Assembly (NCBI RefSeq): GCF_018500155.2 | Contig: NZ_JAHBAK020000020.1 | Coordinates: 1-55,071, forward strand | Reading direction: 5' to 3' | Origin: Polynucleobacter sp. | GTDB lineage: Bacteria; Pseudomonadota; Gammaproteobacteria; Burkholderiales; Burkholderiaceae | DNA: 55,071 bases | Part shown: in pieces, positions 18,849-28,909 of the stretch | Position numbering within the stretch: the stretch's first letter is position 1 | How the letters are laid out: each line of letters begins with the position of its first letter | The notes under the pieces: model-generated | Told to the model about the DNA's origin: nothing | What the model saw: the letters and a program-made list of their open reading frames with translations, nothing else | Database searches by the model: none | Program-made: the position numbers and the translations under genes

Positions 18849-19676
18849 CTATTGGCGCGCATGACGAATATTGTCTGGCCAAGGAGAATTATGATCAGTG
18901 CGAAATGGATTGATATCTAGACCGCCCCGTCTGGTGTAGCGAGCATAGACAGATAATTTATCCGGTTTACATTCGCGTTTAATGTCTGTGAAGATGGTTT
19001 CAACACAATGTTCGTGAAACTCTCCTTTGTGCCTAAATCCAATCAGATAGCGCAGTAAGCCCTCTTCAAGAATAGGACGTCCTTGATAGCGAATTTGAAT
19101 GCTTGCCCAGTCTGGCTGTCCAGTAACGGGGCAATTTGATTTGAGTAAATGCGAGACGAAGCATTGTTCGATAGGGCCAAAATCCTGATTGACCCCAAGT
19201 AAGCTGGGGTCGGCAGGCAATAAAGGGTCTACTTCAATATCAAGACGATCAAGCAAGATCCCGCTCATTTCTTGCATCCCTTTTTTGGCAATATGGTCTG
19301 TGGGGGTCAGGCGTGTATGTATTGGGCTGCCAGCAGCATTGGAAATATCTGTTATCAGCCGCTGTCGAAGAGCATCTTCGCTTTCAAAGCGCGCATTATT
19401 CAAGCTATTGAGATAGAGCTTGAAAGATTTAGATTCAATCATATGCGGTGAATCTGCCGGCACATGAAATTCAGCTAAAGCAATTTGTGGCTTCCCTTTG
19501 GGGTTTAGCCAGCTGACCTCAAAGGCATTCCAGATATCCACTCCCACAAAAGGAAGTGCGCCGCTATCATGCAGGCCCAATTTCTTACGATTATCCGCGC
19601 GAGGAATAGGAAAAAGTAAGTCTGGATCGTATTGCTGCGGATATTGTGTCGATTGACCAAGAGGTAGTTTTGCCAT
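18849..19676 (-). CDS. queF: NADPH-dependent 7-cyano-7-deazaguanine reductase
   Basis: Reduces preQ0 to preQ1 in queuosine tRNA modification. The 275-residue protein is the long two-domain (YqcD/E. coli) type. The ESKSFKLYLNSLNN motif is near residue 85. The catalytic cysteine lies in LLKSNCPVTGQPDW near residue 182, and GFRHKGEFHEHCVE is further on. The start MAKLPLGQSTQYP is chosen because the upstream 51 residues of the open frame overlap the nucleotidase gene and do not match the family. It is last in an ilvA-nucleotidase-queF run. Confidence 0.94.
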   Translation of the reverse strand: MAKLPLGQSTQYPQQYDPDLLFPIPRADNRKKLGLHDSGALPFVGVDIWNAFEVSWLNPKGKPQIALAEFHVPADSPHMIESKSFKLYLNSLNNARFESEDALRQRLITDISNAAGSPIHTRLTPTDHIAKKGMQEMSGILLDRLDIEVDPLLPADPSLLGVNQDFGPIEQCFVSHLLKSNCPVTGQPDWASIQIRYQGRPILEEGLLRYLIGFRHKGEFHEHCVETIFTDIKRECKPDKLSVYARYTRRGGLDINPFRTDHNSPWPDNIRHARQ

Positions 19677-19686
19677 AAACGTATGC

Positions 19687-20595
19687 TTACTTCTTTGGTT
19701 TATTTGATACACCGGACACAACATGACCTGTTGGTGCAACCGACGCAGCAGATTGGCAATGGCCGGTTTGATCATCAAAGAAAAAATCAGGCTCAAATTC
19801 TTTAAGAAATTCGCTTTTCGAAAGGCCACCTAAGAACATTGCTTCATCAACATCTACACCCCATGCCATCAATGTCCTAATGGCTCTCTCATGGGCTGGA
19901 GCAGAGCGCGCAGTAACTAATGCCGTGCGAATGCGCATGCCATTTTCACTGGTAGTGCGTTGTAGTCGATGTAGTGCCTCAAGTAATGGCTTAAATGGAC
20001 CTGGAGGTAACGGCGTATCTACCTTTTTACTTTCGTGATCTACAAAGGCTTCCAAACCTTTTTTCTGAAATACCTGTTCTGCTTCATCTGAGAAGAGCAC
20101 TGCATCACCGTCAAACGCAATGCGAATTTCATTAGGATGTGACTCTGCAGTCTTGCTTGATTCTGGAAAAACGCGCGCGGCCGGAAAGCCTGCATCAAGA
20201 GTTGCCCGAACATCATCCTCATTTGCAGATAAAAAGAGATTAGCGTGTAGAGAGCGTAGGTAGTGATAAGGCGGTCTACCACGCGTAAAAACACCCCGCT
20301 CAAGACGAAGGCCATGGAACTCGGCGGAGCGGAATACCCGTAAGCCGCTCACTGGGTCATTGCGCGAGAGGATGACGACTTCTACACGTTGCTCACCCTC
20401 TTCATTAAAGGCTAAAAGCTTTTTTACGAGAGGAAATGCCACGCCCTTTTGAGCTGCTTCGCTAAGACGCTCTAACTGTAACTTCATGTAAGCACTATCG
20501 TCAGAGGATTCAAAGATGCGATTTTCTTCTTCGAAATCAAACAGGGCGCGTGAAGAAATAGCAACAACAAGTTTCCCGGTTAGCGTGTATGACAT
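19687..20595 (-). CDS. Cytosolic 5'-nucleotidase (PF06189-type)
   Basis: The 302-residue protein resembles the cytosolic 5'-nucleotidase family related to vertebrate cN-I, which dephosphorylates nucleoside monophosphates. Supporting segments are VAISSRALFDFEEENRIF at the N-terminus, FRSAEFHGLRLERGVFTRG near residue 92, a HAD-like aspartate motif IAFDGDAVLFSDEAE near residue 158, and FFDDQTGHC near the C-terminus. It lies 12 bases after ilvA and 10 bases before queF. No signal peptide is visible. Substrate preference is unknown. Confidence 0.82.
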   Translation of the reverse strand: MSYTLTGKLVVAISSRALFDFEEENRIFESSDDSAYMKLQLERLSEAAQKGVAFPLVKKLLAFNEEGEQRVEVVILSRNDPVSGLRVFRSAEFHGLRLERGVFTRGRPPYHYLRSLHANLFLSANEDDVRATLDAGFPAARVFPESSKTAESHPNEIRIAFDGDAVLFSDEAEQVFQKKGLEAFVDHESKKVDTPLPPGPFKPLLEALHRLQRTTSENGMRIRTALVTARSAPAHERAIRTLMAWGVDVDEAMFLGGLSKSEFLKEFEPDFFFDDQTGHCQSAASVAPTGHVVSGVSNKPKK

Positions 20596-20607
20596 CTGGA
20601 ATCACTT

Positions 20608-22128
20608 TTATTTTAAGAAGAGGCGATATGCAGGATTATCACTCTCATTCCAGTGCGGGTAGCCTAAGGTTGCCAAGAAACTTTGGAATTTCTTCTGCTC
20701 ATTTTTGGGCACCTGAATACCTACTAATATGCGGCCATAGTCAGCGCCATGGTTGCGATAGTGAAAGAGGCTAATGTTCCAGTTGGGCGCCATGCTGGTT
20801 AAAAATTTCATTAAAGCGCCCGGGCGCTCAGGAAACTCAAACCGATAAAGTAATTCATCTTTGGCTAGTGCTGAATGTCCGCCAACCATGTGACGTAAGT
20901 GAGACTTTGCAAGTTCATCATGGGTAAGGTCAATTGTCGCAAATTGAGCTTTGCGAAAATGCTTTGCAATCGCCTCGCTATCACCAGCTTTTTGCGTGCT
21001 GATGCCAACAAAAATATGCGCTTCACTTTGATCGCCAATGCGATAGTTAAACTCAGTAACATTTCGTTTGCCAAGTAGCTCACAGAAGCGTTTAAACGAT
21101 CCACGCTCCTCGGGGATAGTGACTGCAAATACTGCTTCGCGGAATTCGCCAACATCGGCTCGTTCAGCAACCAAGGGCAGGCGACCAAAGTTCATATTTG
21201 CGCCACATGCTACGGCGACTAAGGTTTTTTTCTTGATGCGTTTTTTCTCGACATACTTCTTCATGCCTGCAATGGCAAGCGCGCCAGCAGGCTCAAGAAT
21301 GCTGCGGGTATCGGTAAACACATCATTAATTGCCGCACAGATTTCATCGGTATCAACAGTGACGATTTCATCAACCACTTTTTTGCAGATGCGAAAGGTT
21401 TCTTTTCCAACCAATTTGACTGCAGTGCCATCCGAAAACAAACCGACATCTTTCATCTCAATACGCTTATTCGCTTTGAGTGATTGATTCATCGCATCAG
21501 AGTCTGATGCTTGGACACCAATGACTTTAGTTTTAGGGCTGACTGCTTTGATATATTCACCAATACCTGCAATCAGGCCACCACCACCAATCGCTACAAA
21601 TACAGCATCAATAGGCTTTTCATATTGAGTGAATATTTCATGCGCGATAGTGCCTTGTCCTGCAATGACGTCTGGATCGTCGAAGGGATGAACGAATGTC
21701 AAACCTTTCTTTTTGGCCAGTTGCTCAGAGTGCTTAAAAGCATCGCTGTAGGATTCGCCGTGAAGGATGATTTCTACCCAAGATCCTCCCCTTGCTTTAA
21801 CAGCATCGATTTTGACGCTCGGTGTAGTTACCGGCATCACAATGACGGCCTTGCATTTCATTTTGGCGGCTGAAAGAGCCACCCCTTGGGCATGATTTCC
21901 TGCTGAAGCAGTAATGACTCCGCGTTTTAAGGCCTCAGCGGGTAAATGTGCCATTTTGTTATAGGCGCCACGCAGCTTAAATGAAAAAACTGGCTGGTTA
22001 TCCTCTCTTTTGAGAAGAACCTGGTTACCTAAGCGTTTGGTGAGCTCAGGAGCGACCTGAAGCTCAGTTTCTCTGGCAACGTCATAGACGCGCGCCGATA
22101 AAATTTTCTTTAAATAGTTCGTAGCCAT
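20608..22128 (-). CDS. ilvA: Threonine ammonia-lyase, biosynthetic
   Basis: Deaminates threonine to 2-oxobutanoate, the first step to isoleucine. The 506-residue protein has the PLP lysine K51 in FSFKLRGAYNKM, the SAGNHAQGVALSA phosphate-binding loop, and the GGGGLIAGIG loop. Two ACT-like regulatory domains occupy the C-terminal 180 residues, matching the isoleucine-inhibited biosynthetic form rather than the short catabolic TdcB. The ATG faces the large oxidoreductase gene across a 134-base gap. Downstream genes are unrelated, so they are probably just co-transcribed. Confidence 0.95.
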   Translation of the reverse strand: MATNYLKKILSARVYDVARETELQVAPELTKRLGNQVLLKREDNQPVFSFKLRGAYNKMAHLPAEALKRGVITASAGNHAQGVALSAAKMKCKAVIVMPVTTPSVKIDAVKARGGSWVEIILHGESYSDAFKHSEQLAKKKGLTFVHPFDDPDVIAGQGTIAHEIFTQYEKPIDAVFVAIGGGGLIAGIGEYIKAVSPKTKVIGVQASDSDAMNQSLKANKRIEMKDVGLFSDGTAVKLVGKETFRICKKVVDEIVTVDTDEICAAINDVFTDTRSILEPAGALAIAGMKKYVEKKRIKKKTLVAVACGANMNFGRLPLVAERADVGEFREAVFAVTIPEERGSFKRFCELLGKRNVTEFNYRIGDQSEAHIFVGISTQKAGDSEAIAKHFRKAQFATIDLTHDELAKSHLRHMVGGHSALAKDELLYRFEFPERPGALMKFLTSMAPNWNISLFHYRNHGADYGRILVGIQVPKNEQKKFQSFLATLGYPHWNESDNPAYRLFLK

Positions 22129-22209
22129 CTATTGAGCGTACCACGGATGACCCCTAAGCCCTTAGTTTTGCAGGGGTTTATCCCCTAAAGAAGCAACTTT
22201 CTCTGATTC

Positions 22210-22239
22210 CTGACAGTATCAAGAATGCTCAATTAAAAT
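22210..22239 (+). promoter_or_regulatory. Candidate sigma-70 promoter of the DUF3683 oxidoreductase operon
   Basis: CTGACA at 22210-22215 and TAAAAT at 22234-22239 are separated by 18 bases; each hexamer matches the consensus at five of six positions. Transcription would begin near 22246, about 17 bases before the ATG, leaving a short leader. Confidence 0.6.
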
Positions 22240-22262
22240 GCCTATTTATCAAATAAGTCGCT

Positions 22263-25200
22263 ATGAACGCACCATTGGCTTTGAACCAGTTGTTGGATGC
22301 TGAGGCGGGTTCTCCCCGTCTTCGCGAAATTCCTTACAACTACACCTCATTTTCTGACCGAGAAATTGTGATTCGCCTATTAGGTGAGGAGTCATGGCGC
22401 GTACTCAATGAGCTCCGCGGTGTCCGTAGAACGGGGCGTTCTGCACGCATGTTGTTTGAAATCTTGGGTGATATTTGGGTTGTTCAGCGCAATCCCTTTT
22501 TGCAGGATGATTTGTTAGATAACCCAAGTCGTCGACAACAGCTAATAGATGCCTTATGGCACCGCTTGGGTGAAGTTAAAAAGCGCAACAATGGTGATTC
22601 AGCTGAGCAAGTGGAAATTTTGTTGAGTGCAGCTTATCGCGCGATTGAAAGTTTTGAAAACGGCTTTAAAGAAGTCGAGCAGATCCGTAAGCGTGCTCGC
22701 AAAGAGTTAGGTCGTCATACTGCCAGTGACAATATTTGTTTTGATGGGGTATCGCGTGCGGCGCATGTCACTGATGCTACTGACTGGCGCGTTGAGTTCC
22801 CATTGGTTGTTCTGAAACCTGATTATGAATCTGAAATTCCAGGTTTAGTGAAGGCTTGTGTTGAATTAGGTTTGACAATTATTCCGCGAGGGGGTGGCAC
22901 AGGTTATACCGGTGGCGCCATTCCTTTGTATGCCATGTCTGCAGTGATCAATACAGAAAAGTTGCAGCAAATTGATGGCGTTCAAAACAAGCGCTTGCCT
23001 GGCGTTGATCATGAAGTCTCAACGATTTTTACTGGCGCAGGTGTGGTGACACGCCGCGTATCAGATGCTGCTGAGCATGCCGGTCTAGTGTTTGCAGTTG
23101 ACCCCACCTCTGCAGATGCAAGTTGCATTGGTGGAAATATCGCTATGAACGCTGGCGGTAAAAAAGCAGTGCTTTGGGGAACCGCATTAGACAATCTTGC
23201 TAGTTGGCGTATGGTTGACCCAGAAGGCAATTGGTTGGATGTGGTTCGTCTTGATCATAATCTTGGCAAGATCCATGATGTTGAAAAAGTTCGCTTTGAG
23301 CTGACATGGTCTGATGGCAATAGTGAGCCTGGTCAACGCATACTTAAAACGGAATTACTCGAAGTAGAAGGTAAACGCTTTCGCAAAGAAGGTTTAGGAA
23401 AAGACGTAACAGATAAATTTTTAGCAGGCTTGCCTGGGGTGCAAAAAGAAGGTTGTGATGGTTTGATTACCAGTGCAACTTGGGTTTTGCACCGCATGCC
23501 AAAATTTATGCGCACGGTTTGTCTAGAGTTCTTCGGACAAGCGCGCGAAGCAATTCCTAGTATTGTAGAAATCAAGGCTTATCTTGAGGGCTTGAGTAAA
23601 CAAGGTGGCCCTATTCTGGCTGGATTAGAGCACTTAGATGATCGTTATCTACGCGCTGTTGGATATTCAACAAAATCCAAGCGTAATAGCCTGCCAAAAA
23701 TGGTGTTAATTGGTGATATCGCTGGCGATGATGAAGAGGCGGTTGCGGCAGCTACTAGCGAAGTAGTGCGCATGGCCAACTTACGGGTGGGCGAGGGCTT
23801 TGTTGCGGTTAGCGCTGAAGCTCGCAAGAAATTTTGGTTAGATCGTGCCCGTACCGCAGCGATTGCTCGCCATACCAACGCATTCAAGATTAATGAGGAC
23901 GTGGTGATTCCGTTGCCACGCATGGGTGAATACACAGATGGTATTGATCGCATCAATATTGAACTCTCTTTAAAGAATAAATTACAGGTCCTTGATGGCC
24001 TTGAATCCTTCTTGAAAAAGAGCGCTTTGCCGTTGGGTAAAAGTGACGAAGATTTTGAAATTCCCACTGCAGAGATTTTGGGTGATCGCGTACAACAAGC
24101 GCTTGAGGTAATAGCAAAAGTACGTGCGCGTTGGTCTGACTGGCTGTCGCAGATGGATACCTATTTTCCGCAACTGCAGAACTACAGCTTGCGTGCCTCC
24201 TGGAAGGATGAGGTGCGCTCTGAGTTAAGAATTATTTTTGGCGGCTTGGCTTTTGAGCCTATCTTGGCAGAGCTAGAGGCAATTCATAAAAATATTTTGC
24301 GCAAGCGTGTATTTGTAGCGCTGCACATGCATGCTGGTGACGGTAATGTGCATACCAACATTCCTGTGAACTCAGATGACTACGAGATGTTGCAAGATGC
24401 ACATCGTGCTGTTGATCGCATCATGAAATTAGCCCGTTCACTTGATGGTGTAATTTCTGGCGAACATGGAATTGGTATCACCAAGTTGGAATACTTAACT
24501 GAAGAGGAGTTAAAAGACTTCCGCAGTTATAAAAATCGGGTTGATCCTGAAGGTCGTTTTAATAAAGGCAAGTTGATGCCACATGCCGATCTTGGTATGG
24601 CCTACACGCCAAGCTTTGGTTTGATGGGGCATGAGTCGATCATCATGCAACAAAGTGATATTGGTGCGATCGCAGATAGCGTTAAAGATTGTCTGCGTTG
24701 CGGTAAGTGCAAGCCAGTTTGCTCAACCCACGTGCCACGCGCAAATCTGCTCTATAGTCCGCGTGACAAAATTTTGGCTACCTCCCTTTTAATAGAAGCG
24801 TTTTTGTATGAAGAGCAAACTCGCCGTGGCGTATCTATTCGCCACTGGGAGATGTTTGATGATGTTGCAGCACATTGCACCGTATGTCATAAATGTTTAA
24901 CACCTTGCCCAGTGAAAATTGATTTTGGCGACGTCAGTATGAACATGCGCAATCTATTGCGCAAAATGGGGCAACAGCGTTTTAATCCTGGTACAGCTGC
25001 CTCAATGTTCTTCTTAAACGCGACCAATCCCGATACCATTCATTTAGCTCGTAAAACAATGATTGGCTGGGGTTATAAGTTACAGCGTTTGGGTAATGAC
25101 GTTCTGCGCAAGTTCGCAAAGCAGCAAACCGCGCATCCTCCGGCAACCGTTGGCAAGCCAAGCATAAAGGAGCAAGTCATTTTCTTTGTGAATAAGAAAA

Positions 25201-26102
25201 TGCCTGGGAATTTACCCAAAAAGACTGCGCGGGCTTTATTGGACATAGAGGATGCAAACTATGTGCCAATCATTCGTGATCCAAAGACTACTACCGCTGA
25301 TACAGAGGCTGTCTTTTATTTCCCAGGTTGCGGTTCCGAGCGCTTGTTTTCGCAAGTGGGTTTAGCTACACAAGCAATGTTGTGGAATGTTGGGGTGCAA
25401 ACTGTTCTACCCCCTGGATATTTATGCTGTGGCTATCCTCAGCGAGGAAACGGTGATTACGAAAAAGCCGAAAAAATGATTACGGATAACCGCGTGTTAT
25501 TCCATCGTGTTGCCAATACTCTGAACTACTTGGATATCAAAACAGTAGTGGTGTCTTGTGGTACTTGCTATGACCAATTGGCCGGCTATCAATTTGAGCA
25601 AATCTTCCCAGGTTGCCGCATTATTGATATTCATGAATTCCTGGCTGAAAAGGGCGTCAAGCTCTCGGGTGTGACAGGTGTGAAATATATGTATCACGAC
25701 CCTTGCCATTCGCCTATGAAATTGCAGGATCCTTTGAAGACTGTGAACGAACTGATTCAGCTAGAAGATGGCAAAGCGATTGCAAAAAACGATCGCTGTT
25801 GTGGTGAATCAGGAACTCTTGCAGTGACACGCCCAGATATTTCTACGCAAGTGCGCTTTCGTAAACAAATTGAGATGGAAAAAGGTGCCAATGAATTGCG
25901 TAAAAACCATTTCAATGGGGATATCAAAGTGTTAACTAGCTGCCCATCTTGCTTGCAGGGTTTAACCCGTTTTGATGCGGATAGTGATACTACTGCTGAT
26001 TACATTGTTGTAGAGATGGCGCAAAAATTACTCGGTAAAAATTGGATGGAAGATTACGTTACCAAAGCTAACCAAGGTGGTATTGAAAGGGTATTGGTTT
26101 AA
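22263..26102 (+). CDS. Large FAD-linked oxidase / Fe-S oxidoreductase with N-terminal DUF3683
   Basis: The 1279-residue protein joins several modules. DUF3683 covers about residues 1-150. A FAD_binding_4 domain follows at about 175-400 ([33 protein letters not shown]). The FAD-oxidase C domain contains [16 protein letters not shown] near 687 and [14 protein letters not shown] near 735. Two ferredoxin-like cysteine groups lie near 809 ([11 protein letters not shown]) and 871 ([11 protein letters not shown]). Two CCG/GlpC-type segments are near 1021 and 1145 (HDPCHSP, CCGESGT). It resembles a fused D-lactate or 2-hydroxyacid dehydrogenase that gives electrons to quinone; the substrate is not known. 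The DUF971 and ubi genes follow with no gap. Confidence 0.85.
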   Translation: MNAPLALNQLLDAEAGSPRLREIPYNYTSFSDREIVIRLLGEESWRVLNELRGVRRTGRSARMLFEILGDIWVVQRNPFLQDDLLDNPSRRQQLIDALWHRLGEVKKRNNGDSAEQVEILLSAAYRAIESFENGFKEVEQIRKRARKELGRHTASDNICFDGVSRAAHVTDATDWRVEFPLVVLKPDYESEIPGLVKACVELGLTIIPRGGGTGYTGGAIPLYAMSAVINTEKLQQIDGVQNKRLPGVDHEVSTIFTGAGVVTRRVSDAAEHAGLVFAVDPTSADASCIGGNIAMNAGGKKAVLWGTALDNLASWRMVDPEGNWLDVVRLDHNLGKIHDVEKVRFELTWSDGNSEPGQRILKTELLEVEGKRFRKEGLGKDVTDKFLAGLPGVQKEGCDGLITSATWVLHRMPKFMRTVCLEFFGQAREAIPSIVEIKAYLEGLSKQGGPILAGLEHLDDRYLRAVGYSTKSKRNSLPKMVLIGDIAGDDEEAVAAATSEVVRMANLRVGEGFVAVSAEARKKFWLDRARTAAIARHTNAFKINEDVVIPLPRMGEYTDGIDRINIELSLKNKLQVLDGLESFLKKSALPLGKSDEDFEIPTAEILGDRVQQALEVIAKVRARWSDWLSQMDTYFPQLQNYSLRASWKDEVRSELRIIFGGLAFEPILAELEAIHKNILRKRVFVALHMHAGDGNVHTNIPVNSDDYEMLQDAHRAVDRIMKLARSLDGVISGEHGIGITKLEYLTEEELKDFRSYKNRVDPEGRFNKGKLMPHADLGMAYTPSFGLMGHESIIMQQSDIGAIADSVKDCLRCGKCKPVCSTHVPRANLLYSPRDKILATSLLIEAFLYEEQTRRGVSIRHWEMFDDVAAHCTVCHKCLTPCPVKIDFGDVSMNMRNLLRKMGQQRFNPGTAASMFFLNATNPDTIHLARKTMIGWGYKLQRLGNDVLRKFAKQQTAHPPATVGKPSIKEQVIFFVNKKMPGNLPKKTARALLDIEDANYVPIIRDPKTTTADTEAVFYFPGCGSERLFSQVGLATQAMLWNVGVQTVLPPGYLCCGYPQRGNGDYEKAEKMITDNRVLFHRVANTLNYLDIKTVVVSCGTCYDQLAGYQFEQIFPGCRIIDIHEFLAEKGVKLSGVTGVKYMYHDPCHSPMKLQDPLKTVNELIQLEDGKAIAKNDRCCGESGTLAVTRPDISTQVRFRKQIEMEKGANELRKNHFNGDIKVLTSCPSCLQGLTRFDADSDTTADYIVVEMAQKLLGKNWMEDYVTKANQGGIERVLV

Positions 26103-26503
26103 TGATTCCAACAAATATTGTTGTACATCAACAGTCGAAAACTTTAGAGCTCTCTTATGAAGACGGCCAAAATTTCCGTCTGCCATTCGAGTTGTTAAGA
26201 GTGCTTTCTCCATCTGCAGAGGTGCAAGGTCATGGACCTGGCCAAGAAACTTTACAGACAGGTAAGCGGGAAGTATCTATTGCTAGTTTGGAGCCTGTTG
26301 GCCATTACGCGTTAAAACCCACCTTTTCTGATGGGCATGACTCAGGCTTGTATACCTGGGACTACTTATATTTTTTGTGCGAAAACCAGGAGCAAGTTTG
26401 GCAGGAGTATTTGGATAAATTGGCAGCAGCAGGCCTTGATCGTGATGCGCAAATGGCGCAGACAGGCCACTCACATGGCCATTCTTGTGGAAGTCATTCA
26501 TGA
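26102..26503 (+). CDS. DUF971 protein with a histidine-rich tail
   Basis: A 133-residue protein made of a single DUF971 domain, also seen at the N-terminus of gamma-butyrobetaine hydroxylase and in Fe-S cluster carriers such as plant HCF101. Visible family segments are [20 protein letters not shown] near residue 14, and the [21 protein letters not shown] stretch (only partly quoted by key residues G, H, D, S, G, W). The end [12 protein letters not shown] could bind metal. Its ATG overlaps the stop of the large oxidoreductase (TAATG), and its own stop overlaps ubiE (ATGA). A role in Fe-S assembly or metal delivery is inference. Confidence 0.82.
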   Translation: MIPTNIVVHQQSKTLELSYEDGQNFRLPFELLRVLSPSAEVQGHGPGQETLQTGKREVSIASLEPVGHYALKPTFSDGHDSGLYTWDYLYFLCENQEQVWQEYLDKLAAAGLDRDAQMAQTGHSHGHSCGSHS

Positions 26504-27243
26504 GCAAAACGCATTTTGGGTATCAAAGTGTTGACGAGGCTGAGAAAGCCGGCAAAGTAGCCGAGGTATTTCACTCGGTAGCCAATAAATATGATGTGAT
26601 GAACGACTTGATGTCTTTTGGTTTGCATCGTGTTTGGAAAAAAATCACCATTGCTAAAGCAAACGTACGCCCTGGTCAGAAAATATTAGATATTGCTGGT
26701 GGAACTGGAGATCTTGCTGCTGCATTTGCCAAAGCTACCGAATGGGGGCGGCACTCTGATGCCCAAGTTTGGTTAAGTGATATCAATGCATCCATGTTGG
26801 GCGTTGGTCGTGATCGATTGCTCGATCGCGGTATTGCCTTGCCTTGTGTGCAATTTGATGCAGAAAAGATCCCATTTCCCAATAACCATTTCGATGTAGT
26901 GACTGTCGCATTTGGTTTGCGGAATATGACTCACAAAGAAGTTGCTCTGTCTGAAATGTGCAGAGTGATCAAACCAGGTGGTCGTGTTTTGGTGTTGGAG
27001 TTTTCCAAGCCAGATGCTTTCCTGCAGCCCGTATATGATGCATATTCATTTAAGGTTTTACCTTGGTTGGGTGAAAAAATCGCCCAGGATTCTGATAGTT
27101 ACCGCTACTTAGCCGAGTCGATTCGGATGCACCCCGATGCTCAAACTCTTAAAGAAATGATGTTAGGCGTGGGTTTTGATGAGGTTGAAACCCACAGAAT
27201 GACTGGGGGTATCGTTGCCCTACATATTGGTATTAAATACTAG
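26500..27243 (+). CDS. ubiE: Ubiquinone/menaquinone C-methyltransferase
   Basis: SAM-dependent methyltransferase for the C-methylation step of ubiquinone synthesis. The 247-residue protein starts [20 protein letters not shown] and has the SAM motif [15 protein letters not shown] near residue 61. The [17 protein letters not shown] motif is near residue 137, and the C-terminal [13 protein letters not shown] is usual. The internal ATG is chosen because it overlaps the DUF971 stop in ATGA. A longer reading adds only five residues from an alternative start codon. Confidence 0.97.
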   Translation: MSKTHFGYQSVDEAEKAGKVAEVFHSVANKYDVMNDLMSFGLHRVWKKITIAKANVRPGQKILDIAGGTGDLAAAFAKATEWGRHSDAQVWLSDINASMLGVGRDRLLDRGIALPCVQFDAEKIPFPNNHFDVVTVAFGLRNMTHKEVALSEMCRVIKPGGRVLVLEFSKPDAFLQPVYDAYSFKVLPWLGEKIAQDSDSYRYLAESIRMHPDAQTLKEMMLGVGFDEVETHRMTGGIVALHIGIKY

Positions 27244-27308
27244 TACGCATGATATTTTCAGTGATAACAAATGCAGGTAATCCAGCAGTTCAAGAAGGAG
27301 TAAAAGAT

Positions 27309-28235
27309 ATGAGCAAACAATTTTTCAAAGCAGTGATACTAAGCTTTGCTTTGATATTCGCAACAGTAGGTCATGTTGATGCAGCACGCCTGGGTGGTGG
27401 TAAAAGTATTGGCAGAGCTCCCAGTGCGCCTATACAAAAACAAGCAACCCCAGCACAAAAACCTGTCCAACAAGCCCAGCCTGCAGCCCCAGCTGCAGCG
27501 CCTCAAGCTCCTGCACCACAAGCACCTACTCCAAGTCGATTTGGGGGTATGGGTGGAATTCTTGGCGGTCTAGCAGCTGGATTGGGTATTGGGTATTTGT
27601 TGTCTCACTTTGGATTGGGTGAAGCTGCATCCTCGTTGATTACTGGTTTATTGATTGCAATGCTTGCAGGGTTTGTGATCATGTTTGTTATTCGCAAATT
27701 GTTGCCTGTGATGTCTGGCGCCGGACAGAGTGGAAATATTCCGAACTCTGGAATGCAGCGTGCTAGTTATGATCAGGCACCTCGAATTGAGCCGGCCTTC
27801 ACGCCAGCATCAAGTGCTTTTGCGGGTGTTGGAGCAACGCCTGAGCCTTTTCAGTCAACATTGCCTCCAGGGTTTGATGAGCGAACTTTTTTAGATAATG
27901 CAAAACAGTACTTTGTGACATTACAAAAAGCCTGGGATCAAGGTGACCTTGCATCGTTGCGTGAATTCACTACTCCGGAGATGTTCGCAACGATTCAACA
28001 GGATTTGGCAGGGCGAGTTGATAGCACCAATCAGACGGATGTGCTCACCATTGATGCGCGTTTATTGGGAATTGAAACTGCCGATGCACATTATTTTTGC
28101 AGTGTTCAGTTCAGCGGCATGATTCGTGAGCAGCCGGGCGCCCCGGGTAGCGAATTCTCAGAAATATGGAATTTAAGTAAACCCGTAGAAGGTCCTGGAG
28201 GTTGGGTACTAGCCGGCATCTCGCAGTTGGTTTAA
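27309..28235 (+). CDS. Exported Tim44-like domain membrane protein
   Basis: A 308-residue protein with a signal peptide ending VDA before ARLGGGKSIGR. A proline/alanine/glutamine-rich linker covers residues 30-78. A glycine-rich hydrophobic region and a clear membrane helix (ITGLLIAMLAGFVIMFVI) lie at 85-128. A Tim44/TIM44-like fold covers about residues 187-308 (FDERTFLDNAKQYFVTLQKAW). An AAGGAG site lies close before the chosen ATG; the longer frame upstream overlaps untranslated sequence. Bacterial Tim44-like proteins are membrane associated and poorly understood. It sits between ubiE and ubiJ, and a terminator follows. Confidence 0.82.
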   Translation: MSKQFFKAVILSFALIFATVGHVDAARLGGGKSIGRAPSAPIQKQATPAQKPVQQAQPAAPAAAPQAPAPQAPTPSRFGGMGGILGGLAAGLGIGYLLSHFGLGEAASSLITGLLIAMLAGFVIMFVIRKLLPVMSGAGQSGNIPNSGMQRASYDQAPRIEPAFTPASSAFAGVGATPEPFQSTLPPGFDERTFLDNAKQYFVTLQKAWDQGDLASLREFTTPEMFATIQQDLAGRVDSTNQTDVLTIDARLLGIETADAHYFCSVQFSGMIREQPGAPGSEFSEIWNLSKPVEGPGGWVLAGISQLV

Positions 28236-28256
28236 GCTGTAGGTACTTTCCAACGG

Positions 28257-28282
28257 AAAACCCGCACTTGTGCGGGTTTTTT
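28257..28282 (+). terminator. Intrinsic terminator after the Tim44-like gene
   Basis: AAAACCCGCA and TGCGGGTTTT form a perfect 10-base stem with a CTTG loop, followed by further T residues. It ends seven bases before the ubiJ ATG, so ubiJ-ubiB transcription must come from read-through or a promoter overlapping the Tim44-like gene. Confidence 0.88.
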
Positions 28283-28288
28283 ACACTA

Positions 28289-28906
28289 ATGAATACGCTA
28301 TCGTCCACCCACTTCATCGCTGCCAGCGCAGCAAGCCGTGCGATCAATCACGTTTTGAGGCGTGAATCTTGGGCATCTGCTGAACTGACCAAGCATGCTG
28401 GTAAGACCATACTGGTGAGTCTCCCAGCTGGAGACTTAGGTTTGATGATTGGAGCTTCTGGATTTTTCGAGGCTTTAAAAGATCTAGATACACCAACATT
28501 GGCTTTGGAAGTTTCTCCTAGCGCTCTCAGTGGGTTGGTAACAAGTTCAGGAAACTTGAAAGAGCAGGCATTTAAAGCTGTCAAAATCACAGGTGATGCG
28601 GACTTGGCGCAGCTGATTGGTCGTTTGGCAGGTCAATTGCGTTGGGAATACGAAGAGGATCTAGCACACTTTATTGGCGATGCTCCTGCGCATTTTGCTG
28701 TACGACAAGGCAAAAAGTGGGTTTTAGCAACACGCTCTGCAGCAGGTGATTTACTGGACAATGTAGTGGAGTATGTCAGTGAAGAGAGAAAAGTGCTTTT
28801 AAATAAACGAGATTTTTTGGTTCATAAATCTGAGTTGAGTGATCTGCGCGATGCAGTAGATCGTCTCGATAAACGCATTCAATTGATTGAGCAAAGGCTT
28901 AAGTAA
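28289..28906 (+). CDS. ubiJ: Ubiquinone biosynthesis accessory factor UbiJ (SCP2 domain)
   Basis: A 205-residue protein of the SCP2/YigP type that supports the soluble ubiquinone-synthesis complex by binding lipid intermediates. Supporting features are an SCP2-like core (LEVSPSALSGLVTSSGN, WEYEEDLAHFIGDAPAH), a C-terminal coiled region (LRDAVDRLDKRIQLIEQRLK), and its place directly before ubiB. The start MNTLSSTHFIAASA lies just after a terminator. A longer open frame begins inside the Tim44-like gene and is rejected. Confidence 0.9.
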   Translation: MNTLSSTHFIAASAASRAINHVLRRESWASAELTKHAGKTILVSLPAGDLGLMIGASGFFEALKDLDTPTLALEVSPSALSGLVTSSGNLKEQAFKAVKITGDADLAQLIGRLAGQLRWEYEEDLAHFIGDAPAHFAVRQGKKWVLATRSAAGDLLDNVVEYVSEERKVLLNKRDFLVHKSELSDLRDAVDRLDKRIQLIEQRLK

Positions 28907-28909
28907 ATC

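Noticed and set aside
19677..19829. 51-codon N-terminal extension of QueF
   Set aside because: Overlaps the nucleotidase gene in another frame; QueF homologues begin at the MAKLPLGQS region.
23645..24067. 140-codon antisense frame inside the large oxidoreductase
   Set aside because: Low-complexity serine-rich translation without ribosome site; shadow of the real gene.
27420..27540. Repeat array in the Pro/Ala/Gln-rich stretch of the Tim44-like gene
   Set aside because: Compositional bias of a linker coding region, without regular spacing or exact repeat units; not a CRISPR or tandem repeat array.
28202..28288. N-terminal extension of UbiJ
   Set aside because: The extra 29 codons run through the end of the Tim44-like gene and its terminator and do not match the family start.
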